Both the position numbers and the translations under genes were made by a program. The notes under the pieces are model-generated. The model was not told the DNA's origin. It was given only the letters and a program-made list of their open reading frames with translations, and did no database searches. From Halobacteriales archaeon (GTDB lineage: Archaea; Halobacteriota; Halobacteria; Halorutilales; JAHENH01): DNA of 19,772 bases. This document shows, in pieces, positions 7,640-15,328 of this stretch (position 1 is its first letter; each line of letters opens with the position of its first letter). The DNA lies in the NCBI GenBank assembly GCA_018609935.1, contig JAHENH010000017.1, positions 1 through 19,772 on the forward strand. Direction: 5' to 3'.

Positions 7640-8377
7640 ATGGAAGAACTTGAGGGAGGAGTTGTACTAGCTAGTGAGTCTGGACTGACAGATAGTAGTT
7701 ACGTGGAGGAAAGATGTGACTGGATAGATGCTGCTTTCCTAGGTGGTACAAATGCCGATGAAAAAACATTAAATGCTGCTTTAGAAATGATTTCTAGAGG
7801 AAGGAAAGAGTTTCTTACAAGATCAAAAAAATTTGCTAAAAGAGAATTGAAGAATCTTAAAGATAAAGACATAATAGGAGGTATAAATGTTAGAAGTTCT
7901 TCTTTACAGCCTCTATTAGAAATAGGTCAAATAATAGATAGTTTTGGCGGGATTTTAGAGATAAATGCTCATTGTAGACAACCAGAAATGATACAAGCAG
8001 GTTGTGGACATTCACTAATGAAAGACAAAAATAGACTAAAAAGATGGATAGAACAGGTCAAAAGAACAGGTGTAGATGTAAGTATAAAAACACGTGCTGA
8101 AATAGTAAATACTAAAGAGCTTGCTATAACTATTGAAGAGGCAGGAGGTGATATTATCCATATTGACTGTATGGATTCACCCGAAGTAATTAATGATATA
8201 TCAAAAAATACTGACCTATTTATAATAGCTAATAACGGTGTAAGATCATATAAAGATTTTAGAGAATATATAGATAGAGGAGCGGATGCAGTAAGCACTG
8301 CCAGAGGTGGTAGAAGTGTTAAAATGTTAGAAAGAATTGTAGGCCCAAAAGTAAAGAACCAAGAAAAAATTGAATAA
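7640..8377 (+). CDS. DUS-like TIM-barrel protein (archaeal NifR3-related)
   Basis: 245 aa, belonging to the archaeal TIM-barrel family related to NifR3/tRNA-dihydrouridine synthase (MJ0144-like). Likely FMN-binding by fold, but the substrate is unknown. Visible: N-terminal MEELEGGVVLASESG (barrel strand 1), FLGGTNADEKTLNAA, INVRSSSLQPL, the block LEINAHCRQPEMIQAGCG (C112, C122) where true Dus enzymes have N-x-GCP, then VSIKTRA (K150, usually flavin-contacting), HIDCMD and ADAVSTARGG. It lacks the C-terminal tRNA-recognition domain of Dus enzymes, so tRNA reduction is doubtful. It lies 70 nt after cofD and 21 nt before the CitG-like gene, suggesting a shared cofactor-related role. Confidence 0.85.
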   Translation: MEELEGGVVLASESGLTDSSYVEERCDWIDAAFLGGTNADEKTLNAALEMISRGRKEFLTRSKKFAKRELKNLKDKDIIGGINVRSSSLQPLLEIGQIIDSFGGILEINAHCRQPEMIQAGCGHSLMKDKNRLKRWIEQVKRTGVDVSIKTRAEIVNTKELAITIEEAGGDIIHIDCMDSPEVINDISKNTDLFIIANNGVRSYKDFREYIDRGADAVSTARGGRSVKMLERIVGPKVKNQEKIE

Positions 8378-8398
8378 TGGATAGATTTAGATAGGTTT

Positions 8399-9280
8399 AT
8401 GGAGTTATCTGACGCTCAAAAGGCACAACTATCTATCGCTCAAAAGGCACAACTATCTATGTTACTTGAAGCTTCTAGTTCTCCTAAACCAGGTAACGTC
8501 GATAGAAAAAAATCTTGGGATGATTTAAGTTTTTTTCATTTTCTAGGTAGTTCTGTAGGAGCTCTCTCTGCTTTAAAAAAAGCAGAAAAGAGTGATAGCT
8601 TAGGAAAGGTATTCTATAAAGCAGTTAAAGAAACACATTTTCATGGTGAAAACACACACTTTGGAGCTTTGCTTCTATTAATTCCATTAATTAAAGCTTC
8701 AAAAAAGAGTGGAAAAAAAACAGAAAAGAAAAAAGTTAAAGAGGTTGTTCAAAATACTACAGTAGATGATTCAATTTTTTTTTATAAGTCTTTTAATGTC
8801 ATCAATGTATATGTTCCCCCCATAGAAGAAACAGATATAGATATACCTGATGTAAATATCCCTAATAGTATATCCAAAGTCAAGAAAAGAAATTTAACAC
8901 TTTATGAAATAATGGAAAAAAGTGCGTCTATAGATGGTGTAGCTAAAGAATGGACTACAGGATTTAAAAGAAGTTTTAATGCTGTAGATTATTTTGAACC
9001 AGAACAAAATATTGGAGAAACCATCTCGAAAACTTATATAAAGCTTTTGTCTGAAAAACCTGATACATTAGTTCAAAAAAAACATGGAAAAAAAGTAGCT
9101 GAAGAAGTTAGAAAAAAAGCAAAAAAAGTACTGTACTCTGAACCTCAAAATAGATGGAAAAATAGGGCTAAAAAATTAGATGAAGAACTTATAAATAGGA
9201 AAATAAACCCAGGAACTACTGCAGATATATTATGTAGTAGTATATTTTTAGGTTTAAATAATGTCCTCTGTATCTCTTGA
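8399..9280 (+). CDS. CitG-like (triphosphoribosyl-dephospho-CoA synthase family) protein
   Basis: 293 aa. Family signature SSPKPGNVDR (residues 27-36) and ENTHFGALLLLIPL (84-97) of the COG1767/CitG superfamily. CitG attaches a phosphoribosyl group to dephospho-CoA for citrate lyase. Archaea without citrate lyase keep this branch, probably for another ribosyl-cofactor reaction, and related genes occur in methanopterin-type gene sets of methylotrophs (from memory). Its neighbours cofD and DUF447 fit a cofactor role. The N-terminus contains an 8-residue duplication (AQKAQLSI/AQKAQLSM) from a 24-bp tandem repeat. If that is an artefact or recent event, Met21 could serve as start, since the conserved core begins there. 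The stop overlaps the DUF447 start by 20 nt. Confidence 0.85.
   Translation: MELSDAQKAQLSIAQKAQLSMLLEASSSPKPGNVDRKKSWDDLSFFHFLGSSVGALSALKKAEKSDSLGKVFYKAVKETHFHGENTHFGALLLLIPLIKASKKSGKKTEKKKVKEVVQNTTVDDSIFFYKSFNVINVYVPPIEETDIDIPDVNIPNSISKVKKRNLTLYEIMEKSASIDGVAKEWTTGFKRSFNAVDYFEPEQNIGETISKTYIKLLSEKPDTLVQKKHGKKVAEEVRKKAKKVLYSEPQNRWKNRAKKLDEELINRKINPGTTADILCSSIFLGLNNVLCIS
8413..8460 (+). repeat. Perfect 24-bp tandem duplication in the CitG-like gene
   Basis: Units 8413-8436 and 8437-8460 are identical, both beginning CGCTCAAAAGGCACAACTAT. The duplication is in frame and adds eight residues at the protein's N-terminus. Confidence 0.95.
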
Positions 9281-9860
9281 CAATCTAGTTTATGGTTATA
9301 TTACAGAGACTATTTCTGTCACATATACAGAAAATAAAGGATATAATATTGCACCTATTGGTGTTATAAAAAAGAATGACGGGAAAACTTATGCTAGATT
9401 CTATAGAGGAAGTGATACAATAGAAAATGTTAAAAAATCAAATGAAATAATTATTAATTTCACTAGAGATCCTGTGGTATTTGCAGAAGGATCTCTTTCA
9501 GATAGAGCAGATGAAAAGATAAAAAATGGAAGACTTGAAGGAGCGGATGCATGGGTAAAGTGTTATACGGAATTAAATGAAATAAAACAAATAAAAACAC
9601 AAACAGATAAAAAAACAGATAAAAGTAAAAAAGAAGAATGGATCCTAAAAGAAAAAGAAGGAAAAATATTGAAAAAAAGAGTATTTTCTATTAATAGAGG
9701 TTTTAACGCTATAATAGAAGCGACAATATATGCTACTAGATTAAAGTTTAATTCCAACTTCAAAGAAAAAGTTGATCATTATATAAAAATAGCTAAAAAA
9801 TGTGGAGGGGAAAGAGAGAGAAAGGCCGCAAAAATAATTAAAGAACTAATAGATAAATAA
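9261..9860 (+). CDS. DUF447 family protein (split-barrel flavin-binding-like)
   Basis: 199 aa. The N-terminal half matches DUF447: YGYITETISVTY, NIAPIGVI, ARFYRGSDT, and IINFTRDPVVFAEGSL. This is the pattern of an FMN-binding split barrel in which an Asn/Ile-Ala-Pro-Ile-Gly segment faces the cofactor. The C-terminal part is helical and Lys/Glu-rich (residues about 110-199), with a charged insert TQTDKKTDKSKK (about 114-125) and NRGFNAIIEATIYATRLKF conserved in the family. Function unknown. DUF447 proteins recur beside C1-carrier and F420-related genes, which suggests a redox step in cofactor synthesis. Translation is probably coupled to the CitG-like gene through the 20-nt overlap. It converges with archease, 26 nt apart. 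Confidence 0.85.
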   Translation: MSSVSLDNLVYGYITETISVTYTENKGYNIAPIGVIKKNDGKTYARFYRGSDTIENVKKSNEIIINFTRDPVVFAEGSLSDRADEKIKNGRLEGADAWVKCYTELNEIKQIKTQTDKKTDKSKKEEWILKEKEGKILKKRVFSINRGFNAIIEATIYATRLKFNSNFKEKVDHYIKIAKKCGGERERKAAKIIKELIDK

Positions 9861-9886
9861 CCCACATAAATATATTTAAAGTAATA

Positions 9887-10312
9887 CTAGATGTCTAATA
9901 CTGACTCTATTATCCAGTTATCTTTTTCTTTTTTTGCTTTCATTTCATTATATGTAGGAGCTTTTATATCTAGTAATGACATTTTAGGAAGTATTGGATG
10001 AACTAATAAAGTAATTGAAGCACTATAAAACTGATTTTTTTCTATATTTACTTCCAGAACCTCTATTATAACAATTTGTTCAGAATCTTGTAAAAAAATT
10101 AATTCATTCAATACATCAAATACTAACGATTCTAGATTCTCAGATTCTACTTCTATTTTTTTTGTTTTACCATCTTTGGATTCTTTTAGATCATAGTCAT
10201 CAGCTCCAACTATTTCAATAAAAGCTTTTATTGATTCAGATAAAGCGTCATCTAATGTATCTCCTTGCGCTTTAAACTTAATATCCGCTGTATGGTCTAA
10301 TAACTCATACAT
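9887..10312 (-). CDS. Archease
   Basis: Activator of the RtcB RNA ligase, speeding its guanylylation and turnover in tRNA splicing and RNA repair; cytosolic. The 141-aa length is normal. Hallmarks: N-terminal YELLDHTADIKF (acidic metal ligands D6 and D10), a middle NLESLVFDVLNELIFLQDSE, K-APTYNEM, and the C-terminal WIIESVLDI with metal-binding Asp140. The start overlaps the end of aroD by 16 nt, so it is the last gene of the pelota/shikimate run. RtcB itself is not in the window, but the tRNA-Thr at 17240-17332 carries an intron whose exons such a ligase would join. Confidence 0.95.
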   Translation of the reverse strand: MYELLDHTADIKFKAQGDTLDDALSESIKAFIEIVGADDYDLKESKDGKTKKIEVESENLESLVFDVLNELIFLQDSEQIVIIEVLEVNIEKNQFYSASITLLVHPILPKMSLLDIKAPTYNEMKAKKEKDNWIIESVLDI

Positions 10313-10965
10313 TTGTTAAATAGACTTATCCCTCGTTTAGTTTCCTGTATAGTAAGTTGTCCTGGAGCAGTTTTTTCTTCTAATCCAGCATATGTCATAG
10401 AAGAACCTAGTACCGGACCAAGAAACCTTGAGTAACTACCTTTTTCCCCCATAGCTATCATGCAAACTCCTTTATTTTTAGAAGTTACTTCCAAGACATC
10501 TAGAGTATCATTATGTGTTTCTGCCTTTACAGCTAATTTAGCTATATCACCTATTTCTAGTGAATCTTTAATTATATTCTCCATTTTTTTCTTAGAAGGA
10601 GTTTCTTTGAAATTATGATAAGATAAAATTATAGTTACTCCCTCATTTTTTAGTTTATCAGCTATTTGTCTGCTATTTTTCATTTTAAATTCTATATCTA
10701 TAGCATCAACATATTGAGATATTTCTTCTAAAATACCTATTCTGTCCTTTTCACCTCCATTAAACTTTCCTCCTTCCCATTTAGGTCTGTTTGTAGCAAT
10801 TACAGGGAGTTCAAAATCTGTCTTTTTAACATCACTTATTGCGTCCCCATCATATAGATCAATCCTTATTTCTACTGCATCAGCGCCCTTCTTTTTAGCT
10901 TTTTGAAGGCTATTTTTAAAATCTGACTTTATACTTGCTATAATCTGCGTTTTTTCTTCCCACAT
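10297..10965 (-). CDS. aroD: 3-dehydroquinate dehydratase, type I
   Basis: Converts 3-dehydroquinate to 3-dehydroshikimate through a Schiff base. The 222-aa length is typical of archaeal type I enzymes. Catalytic features: EIRIDLYD (E32, R34 bind substrate), ILSYHNF (H117, general acid/base), IAKLAV (K143, Schiff-base lysine), CMIAMGEKGSYSR (R180) and APGQLT (Q203). It is the third aromatic-pathway gene in a minus-strand run, 13 nt after aroB', and overlaps archease by 16 nt. The initiator is ATG at 10965. No Shine-Dalgarno is evident, so translation may be coupled to upstream genes. Confidence 0.97.
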   Translation of the reverse strand: MWEEKTQIIASIKSDFKNSLQKAKKKGADAVEIRIDLYDGDAISDVKKTDFELPVIATNRPKWEGGKFNGGEKDRIGILEEISQYVDAIDIEFKMKNSRQIADKLKNEGVTIILSYHNFKETPSKKKMENIIKDSLEIGDIAKLAVKAETHNDTLDVLEVTSKNKGVCMIAMGEKGSYSRFLGPVLGSSMTYAGLEEKTAPGQLTIQETKRGISLFNKCMSY

Positions 10966-10978
10966 TTATCTACTTTAA

Positions 10979-12118
10979 CTATTTTTCAACTATTGACTCA
11001 TCAACTTGTTTACCAAAATGACGTCCTACTTGTTCTATATACATAAAAACTTCATCACCTTCTTTAAGCTCCGTTACAGCCTTAGTACCATCTGGAGTAA
11101 CTAGTTTTATAGTTTCAGCATTTTGGATTAATGTTTTATATCTTTGACCCTCTATTTCTGCTTCTATAAGCATTAATGGCCGTTTTTCTATCTTTGAACG
11201 GCCAACTAACGCTTCTCTAGTTTTTCCCTCTTTATTTACCACTAACACTTTATCTCCTGCTTTAAGTTCACTTAAATAACGGGTTTCACCTTCCGGAACC
11301 CTAATATAAGAATGAACACCACCAGCGTTAACTCTAAAAGGTCTAGAGGCTACATATGGAGATTGTTCTACTTCTGCATGCACTAAAAATAATCCAGAAG
11401 AAGAAGACCCTACTAACATACCTTCACCATAATCCATTAATGTTGTTGTATCTACACATACTCTATCTCCAGACTCCGTAGGTTCTACCTTAGTTATTTC
11501 CGCAAGCTCTAAATCTATTTCTTCAGCTTCCATTTCGTCTCTAATCTCTATTGTTTTCTTAATTTGGCTTGGATCATCTGTATCCAATAAAACTCCATCA
11601 GCACCTATCTCTAGTGTTTCAAAAGCGGTTTTAGCATCTTCAGAAGAGTCTACCCCAGCTATTATTTTTACATCTTCATTTTGTAATTCTGCAATTAAAT
11701 TCTCCAGAGGTATAACTTCCCAGTCCTCACCTATTATAATTATATAATCCGCATATTCACCTAGCTTAGCAGCTAATCTTTCATATCTTTCATCTAATAG
11801 CTTGATGTATCCTGCTACATCCCCGCTATCTATACTTTTTAACTTCGCAAGATCGCTAGATCCGCTAAGATCAGGGGGAAAATCAATAGTTCCATCTCCT
11901 TCACCATCTTTACCTATCACAAATACTTCAGGGTTTATGTCTACTTTTTCTTGATCTTTAATGAAAGCAGCAACATCGACTTCACCTAGCTCCTTTACAT
12001 TTTCAATATCATTTTGCCCAACTAACACTTTATCTACACCACTTTCTAGTGCAGCTGTAACAAGTGGTAGCCTATCTTCCCACTCACCTTCATCTGCCTT
12101 ATACCAGACTTCTTTCAT
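10979..12118 (-). CDS. aroB': 3-dehydroquinate synthase II (AroB')
   Basis: NAD-dependent oxidative deamination and cyclisation of 2-amino-3,7-dideoxy-D-threo-hept-6-ulosonate to 3-dehydroquinate. This is the archaeal route that replaces DAHP synthase/AroB. 379 aa, in the family range. Visible: N-terminal [20 protein letters not shown], a middle [26 protein letters not shown], then [36 protein letters not shown] and the C-terminal beta-rich domain ending [16 protein letters not shown]. Its start overlaps the aroA' stop as ATGA (12115-12118), which indicates translational coupling with the enzyme that makes its substrate. Confidence 0.97.
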   Translation of the reverse strand: MKEVWYKADEGEWEDRLPLVTAALESGVDKVLVGQNDIENVKELGEVDVAAFIKDQEKVDINPEVFVIGKDGEGDGTIDFPPDLSGSSDLAKLKSIDSGDVAGYIKLLDERYERLAAKLGEYADYIIIIGEDWEVIPLENLIAELQNEDVKIIAGVDSSEDAKTAFETLEIGADGVLLDTDDPSQIKKTIEIRDEMEAEEIDLELAEITKVEPTESGDRVCVDTTTLMDYGEGMLVGSSSSGLFLVHAEVEQSPYVASRPFRVNAGGVHSYIRVPEGETRYLSELKAGDKVLVVNKEGKTREALVGRSKIEKRPLMLIEAEIEGQRYKTLIQNAETIKLVTPDGTKAVTELKEGDEVFMYIEQVGRHFGKQVDESIVEK

Positions 12119-12897
12119 GTTTCTAGTTCTTGCATAGCTTCATCAACACTACCATTATTATGCACTATCTTGGATACTGCACTAGTCATAGACTCAATAT
12201 TTTCATGCTGGAAAATATTTCTTCCTACTGAAACCCCCCTAGCTCCTTCATCCATAGCATTTTTTATATCTGTTAATATCTCTTTCTCAGTCTCTGCCCT
12301 AGGTCCACCAGCAATAACTATAGGTACAGGACATCCCTCAGTAACCTCCTCAAACCCATCACGTATATAGGGAGCTTTTACAATGTCAGCCCCAAGTTCT
12401 GCACCAATCCTAGCAGCATGTGAAACGGTATCCTTATTAACCTCAATATCAGGTCCTCTAACATATGTCATAGCAACTAATGGTAATCCAAATTCACCGC
12501 ATAGACCAGAGACTTCACCTAACTCCTTTAACTGATCTGGCTCTGTTTCACATCCTATATTAATATGAAATGAAACAGCATCTCCTCCAACTCTTATTGC
12601 TTCTTTAACATCTGCCACTAAAACCTTATAGTTAGGATCAGGGCCAACTGATGTAGCACCATTAAGATGTACAATAAGACCTACATCTAAGCCCAGCCCA
12701 CAAACTTCATCTATCATTCCTTTATGTAGTAACACAGAATCTCCACCTCCATTTTCAACAGACTCCACAGTAGAACCTATATCTCTTAATCCATCAATAG
12801 GACCCATAGTCACTCCATGATCCATAGGAACCATCAAAATATTCCCAGACTCTACATCACTAATTCTATTTAGCCTTATTTTTCTTCCTTTTTCCAT
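12115..12897 (-). CDS. aroA': 2-amino-3,7-dideoxy-D-threo-hept-6-ulosonate synthase (AroA')
   Basis: Class I aldolase-like enzyme (FbaB/DhnA superfamily) that condenses aspartate semialdehyde with a ketose-derived fragment to start the archaeal shikimate route. 260 aa. Active-site features: VPMDHGVTMGPIDGL (D26), TYVRGP (Tyr145, acid/base), ADIVKAPY (Lys174, Schiff base), IVIAGGPR (phosphate binding) and GVSVGRNIFQH (phosphate loop). Family members include true fructose-bisphosphate aldolases. The overlapping AroB' gene and following aroD argue for the aromatic role. A TATA-like TTAAAATA (12926-12919 on the minus strand) lies about 25 nt before the ATG, so the gene may have its own leaderless promoter in addition to read-through from pelota. 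Confidence 0.95.
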   Translation of the reverse strand: MEKGRKIRLNRISDVESGNILMVPMDHGVTMGPIDGLRDIGSTVESVENGGGDSVLLHKGMIDEVCGLGLDVGLIVHLNGATSVGPDPNYKVLVADVKEAIRVGGDAVSFHINIGCETEPDQLKELGEVSGLCGEFGLPLVAMTYVRGPDIEVNKDTVSHAARIGAELGADIVKAPYIRDGFEEVTEGCPVPIVIAGGPRAETEKEILTDIKNAMDEGARGVSVGRNIFQHENIESMTSAVSKIVHNNGSVDEAMQELET

Positions 12898-12918
12898 GAC
12901 CAGAAATTTATTTATAGA

Positions 12919-12926
12919 TATTTTAA
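12919..12926 (-). promoter_or_regulatory. Probable TATA box for aroA'
   Basis: TTAAAATA on the minus strand, centred about 26 nt before the aroA' ATG at 12897, in the 40-nt gap after pelota. A second TATAAATA lies closer and would place initiation inside the gene. Confidence 0.4.
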
Positions 12927-12937
12927 TTACTTTCTCT

Positions 12938-13966
12938 CTATATCTTATATCTAAGTAATGCAGCTATCCCACCTAAACCCTCAAGTTGTTGTCCAGGGTC
13001 AAACTGTATTGGAAAAAAGATGACATCACCACCTTTTTGTTCTGTTACATCAACTATTTCTTGTACTTCCTCACTTTCCCTAAAATGTTCTTCTACCACG
13101 AGTAACACCTCAATAGCCCCCTGATTAGCTGCTTTTTTAACTTCATTTTGCCCATAAATAGCATCTCCTCCTCTTGCTACACGTTCTAGTAGCTCATCAA
13201 TAAAACTAGCCTGTTTCTCAATTCTTATTTCTTCCGCAATTCTATCTATAGCTCCTCTCTTTAAAACCTCATGTACTCCTCTACCACCTATACTAGCAGT
13301 ATCCTCAATTATTATCTCATTAACTATACCTGGCTCATTTTCTTCAATATAATCATAAACATCTTTTTTAGTAAACCCAGGACCAGCTAATATAATTCCA
13401 TCTATATCACCTAGATTCTTTAGTACAGAAATAATACGTTCGAACAAATCTTGTCTTTTTACTCCTTCACCTTTTCCAGTACTTTCCTTAAAATGAGCTA
13501 TCTCATTTACGTTATGTCTACCTACTTTATGTATATAACACTCACCTTCTTCCACTGAAACTACAACCACTTCCGTAGGTTCCCCTTTAGCTTCTTCTAG
13601 ACGCTCAAGCTCTCTTCCCTTCCATTTTTTCTCTATCTCTAATTCCTTCCTAGGTTCTATATTTATTGTATGATGCCTACCTATCTCACTTTCTCTATCA
13701 CAATTTTTTATGATTCCAGAAATCCTCAACCTACTAGAAAAATCATCTAGTTCTACACTTTCAACATCTAACTCTACAGACATAGTCTCACGTATATTTG
13801 ACGAGCGCTCCACCTCACTAGGACCCTCTATTTTCCGTTCAGTAATAGATGAAACTTTATCTCCCTCACCAATAACCCACTCAAGATGCCATAGATCATC
13901 CGAACTCTCAGGTACAGCTTTTATGGTTCCATAATTATCCGTTAAATTTTTGTTCTCTATACGCAT
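12938..13966 (-). CDS. pelA: Pelota (ribosome rescue, no-go decay)
   Basis: eRF1 paralogue that enters the A site of stalled ribosomes and, with aEF1A and ABCE1, splits them; cytosolic. 342 aa, usual for the archaeal form. Domains: N-terminal Sm-like (about 1-130; GTIKAVPESSDDLWHLEWVI at the start, IGRHHTINIEP near 110). Central domain about 131-245 (VVVVSVEEGECYIHKVGRH, GIILAGPGFTKKDVYDYI, DTASIGGRGVHEVL). C-terminal L30e-like about 250-342 (RVARGGDAIYGQNEVKKAANQGAIEVLLV, GQQLEGLGGIAALLRY). It lacks the eRF1 GGQ and NIKS motifs, as expected. The sequence is rich in Glu/Asp. It leads the minus-strand run to archease and is divergent from tRNA-Ser, with 42 nt between them. Confidence 0.97.
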   Translation of the reverse strand: MRIENKNLTDNYGTIKAVPESSDDLWHLEWVIGEGDKVSSITERKIEGPSEVERSSNIRETMSVELDVESVELDDFSSRLRISGIIKNCDRESEIGRHHTINIEPRKELEIEKKWKGRELERLEEAKGEPTEVVVVSVEEGECYIHKVGRHNVNEIAHFKESTGKGEGVKRQDLFERIISVLKNLGDIDGIILAGPGFTKKDVYDYIEENEPGIVNEIIIEDTASIGGRGVHEVLKRGAIDRIAEEIRIEKQASFIDELLERVARGGDAIYGQNEVKKAANQGAIEVLLVVEEHFRESEEVQEIVDVTEQKGGDVIFFPIQFDPGQQLEGLGGIAALLRYKI

Positions 13967-14008
13967 TAGAGAAGTTTTTTGGTTAAGAAACCTCTAAAAA
14001 CCTACTAA

Positions 14009-14092
14009 GGTGAGGTGGCAGAGCGGCCCAAAGCGCCCGCCTTGAGAGCGGGTGGGCGAAAGCCCTCGAGGGTTCAAATCCCTCCCTCACCG
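14009..14092 (+). tRNA. tRNA-Ser (anticodon UGA)
   Basis: Complete type II cloverleaf, 84 nt. Acceptor stem GGTGAGG (14009-14015) pairs with CCTCACC (14085-14091), with discriminator G14092. Anticodon stem CCCGC/GCGGG (14036-14040/14048-14052), loop CTTGAGA with anticodon TGA at 14043-14045. Long variable arm GGGC-GAAA-GCCC (14054-14065). T arm GAGGG-TTCAAAT-CCCTC (14068-14084). No CCA is encoded and there is no intron. It reads UCA and related serine codons. Confidence 0.97.
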
Positions 14093-14143
14093 AACAATAA
14101 AAAAATACAAAACCATACAACAATAATAGATGATTATATCGAT

Positions 14144-14204
14144 GTCCGACTGGTATAATAGATAATTCGGACGTGTTACACGCTTCCCCTCACCCTGATA
14201 GGGT
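14144..14204. repeat. Chain of inverted repeats between tRNA-Ser and the DHH gene
   Basis: Three consecutive hairpin-forming elements: GTCCGA (14144-14149)/TCGGAC (14167-14172), CGTGT-T-ACACG (14172-14182) and ACCCT-GAT-AGGGT (14192-14204). The patch is richer in G+C than the AT-rich DNA around it. It may be a small structured RNA, a transcription terminator for either flanking gene, or a relic of an insertion. Strand and limits are not defined by the sequence. Confidence 0.5.
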
Positions 14205-14219
14205 ACTCACCCAGATTCG

Positions 14220-15242
14220 TTAGTTGCGTTGCTTCCTTGAAGACAGAGACTTTGTGCTACCACAAGTTGAAAATATACGACTTATTAAAATTTGTTCTAT
14301 ATTTTCATAGACATCTTCATTTATCTCCAAATCAGAAAATACACCAAGAGGTATTTTACCACCAGCCATATAACTATGGCCACCAAAGCTCCCAAGATCT
14401 GTGAAGATTTCCTCAAGTAACTGACCCATATGTATGTTAGAATTAATTGAGCGAGCGCTTACTTGGATAGAGTCATCTATTATCCCAAATACAAAATTTA
14501 CAGTTATCCCCTCCGTATTAATAAGATAATCCGCAACCTGTGGAAGCGCATCTCTCTCACTAATTTCACCAATAAAAGAGACAAGACAAGACTCTTCAAC
14601 TATACGGTTCTCTATAGCTTTACCTATCGAATCAATTGTACCCGGGCTAACAGGAGGGTCAACTAAACGTATAAGCAAATCAGTATCCACATTATTATGC
14701 AGATATATCCCAGCATTGTAATCATCAACTGTCACTCCTCTTAAAAAATTTTTAGTTTCCGTTCTAATAGCAAAAAGAAGTGAAGTTGCTAGATCCTCAT
14801 TTATATCCATACTAAGTTCTTTAATATACTCAGCTAAAATAGTCGCACTAGCCCCGATTCCCTCCCTATGATCTACAAATCTTGCATCAATATTAGAAGT
14901 TGAATGATGATCTATAACTATATCTATAGAACTTCCAGAATCAACATTATTATTTTTACCAGGAATAGAATGATCAACAAAAGCTATTAAGTCATAATTA
15001 GAAATATATTCTTGTTTAAAATCCATAAGGTCAATATCAAATAAGTTTACAAAAGCTCTATTCTGTTGATGGGAAATAGATCCACTATATAAAATATCTA
15101 TTTTAGAAACATTATTTTCCTTAGCTATATATTCTAAACCAAGAGCACTCGCTAAACTATCAGGATCAGGATTATTATGACAAACAATACCCAATGAATC
15201 ATTTCTATCAAGTATTTCAACCAACTCCTGAGATTTTGACAT
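14220..15242 (-). CDS. DHH/DHHA1 family phosphoesterase (NrnA/RecJ-like)
   Basis: Mn-dependent phosphoesterase of the DHH superfamily, probably degrading short oligonucleotides, pAp or cyclic dinucleotide products; cytosolic. 340 aa from the chosen start. Motifs: VCHNNPDPDSLASALG (motif I, near residue 20), IAFVDHSIPG (motif II), IDIVIDHHSTS (the DHH triad, motif III), then a DHHA1 domain ending with GSFGGHSYMAGGKIPLG. A longer reading to ATG 15305 is possible, but the palindromic TATA box TTTATAAA at 15283-15290 would then lie inside the gene. From that box transcription would start near 15260, and MSKSQELVEIL at 15242 is a natural family start. It converges with tRNA-Ser. Downstream is the inverted-repeat patch. 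Confidence 0.9.
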   Translation of the reverse strand: MSKSQELVEILDRNDSLGIVCHNNPDPDSLASALGLEYIAKENNVSKIDILYSGSISHQQNRAFVNLFDIDLMDFKQEYISNYDLIAFVDHSIPGKNNNVDSGSSIDIVIDHHSTSNIDARFVDHREGIGASATILAEYIKELSMDINEDLATSLLFAIRTETKNFLRGVTVDDYNAGIYLHNNVDTDLLIRLVDPPVSPGTIDSIGKAIENRIVEESCLVSFIGEISERDALPQVADYLINTEGITVNFVFGIIDDSIQVSARSINSNIHMGQLLEEIFTDLGSFGGHSYMAGGKIPLGVFSDLEINEDVYENIEQILISRIFSTCGSTKSLSSRKQRN

Positions 15243-15282
15243 TAGATTATGGTAATTGGAGAAAGAAGTTAAGACCTTCTGG

Positions 15283-15290
15283 TTTATAAA
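15283..15290. promoter_or_regulatory. Palindromic TATA box TTTATAAA
   Basis: Perfect, strand-symmetric TTTATAAA. On the minus strand it would start transcription near 15260, 18 nt before the DHH ATG. On the plus strand it would start near 15313, at the edge of the structured RNA region. The sequence alone cannot tell which direction is used. Confidence 0.5.
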
Positions 15291-15323
15291 GGATTTAACT
15301 CCCATTTACCAATCTATCTTCCT

Positions 15324-15328
15324 AAAAA
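15324..15328 (-). terminator. T run at the 3' end of the candidate RNA
   Basis: TTTTT on the minus strand, five nt after the closing helix, in the context TTCTCTTTTT. This fits an archaeal oligo-T termination signal. Confidence 0.35.

Noticed and set aside
14130..14200. C/D box guide RNA in the hairpin-rich patch
   Set aside because: A weak C-like ATGATTA and a CTGA occur, but D' and C' boxes and terminal pairing do not fit.
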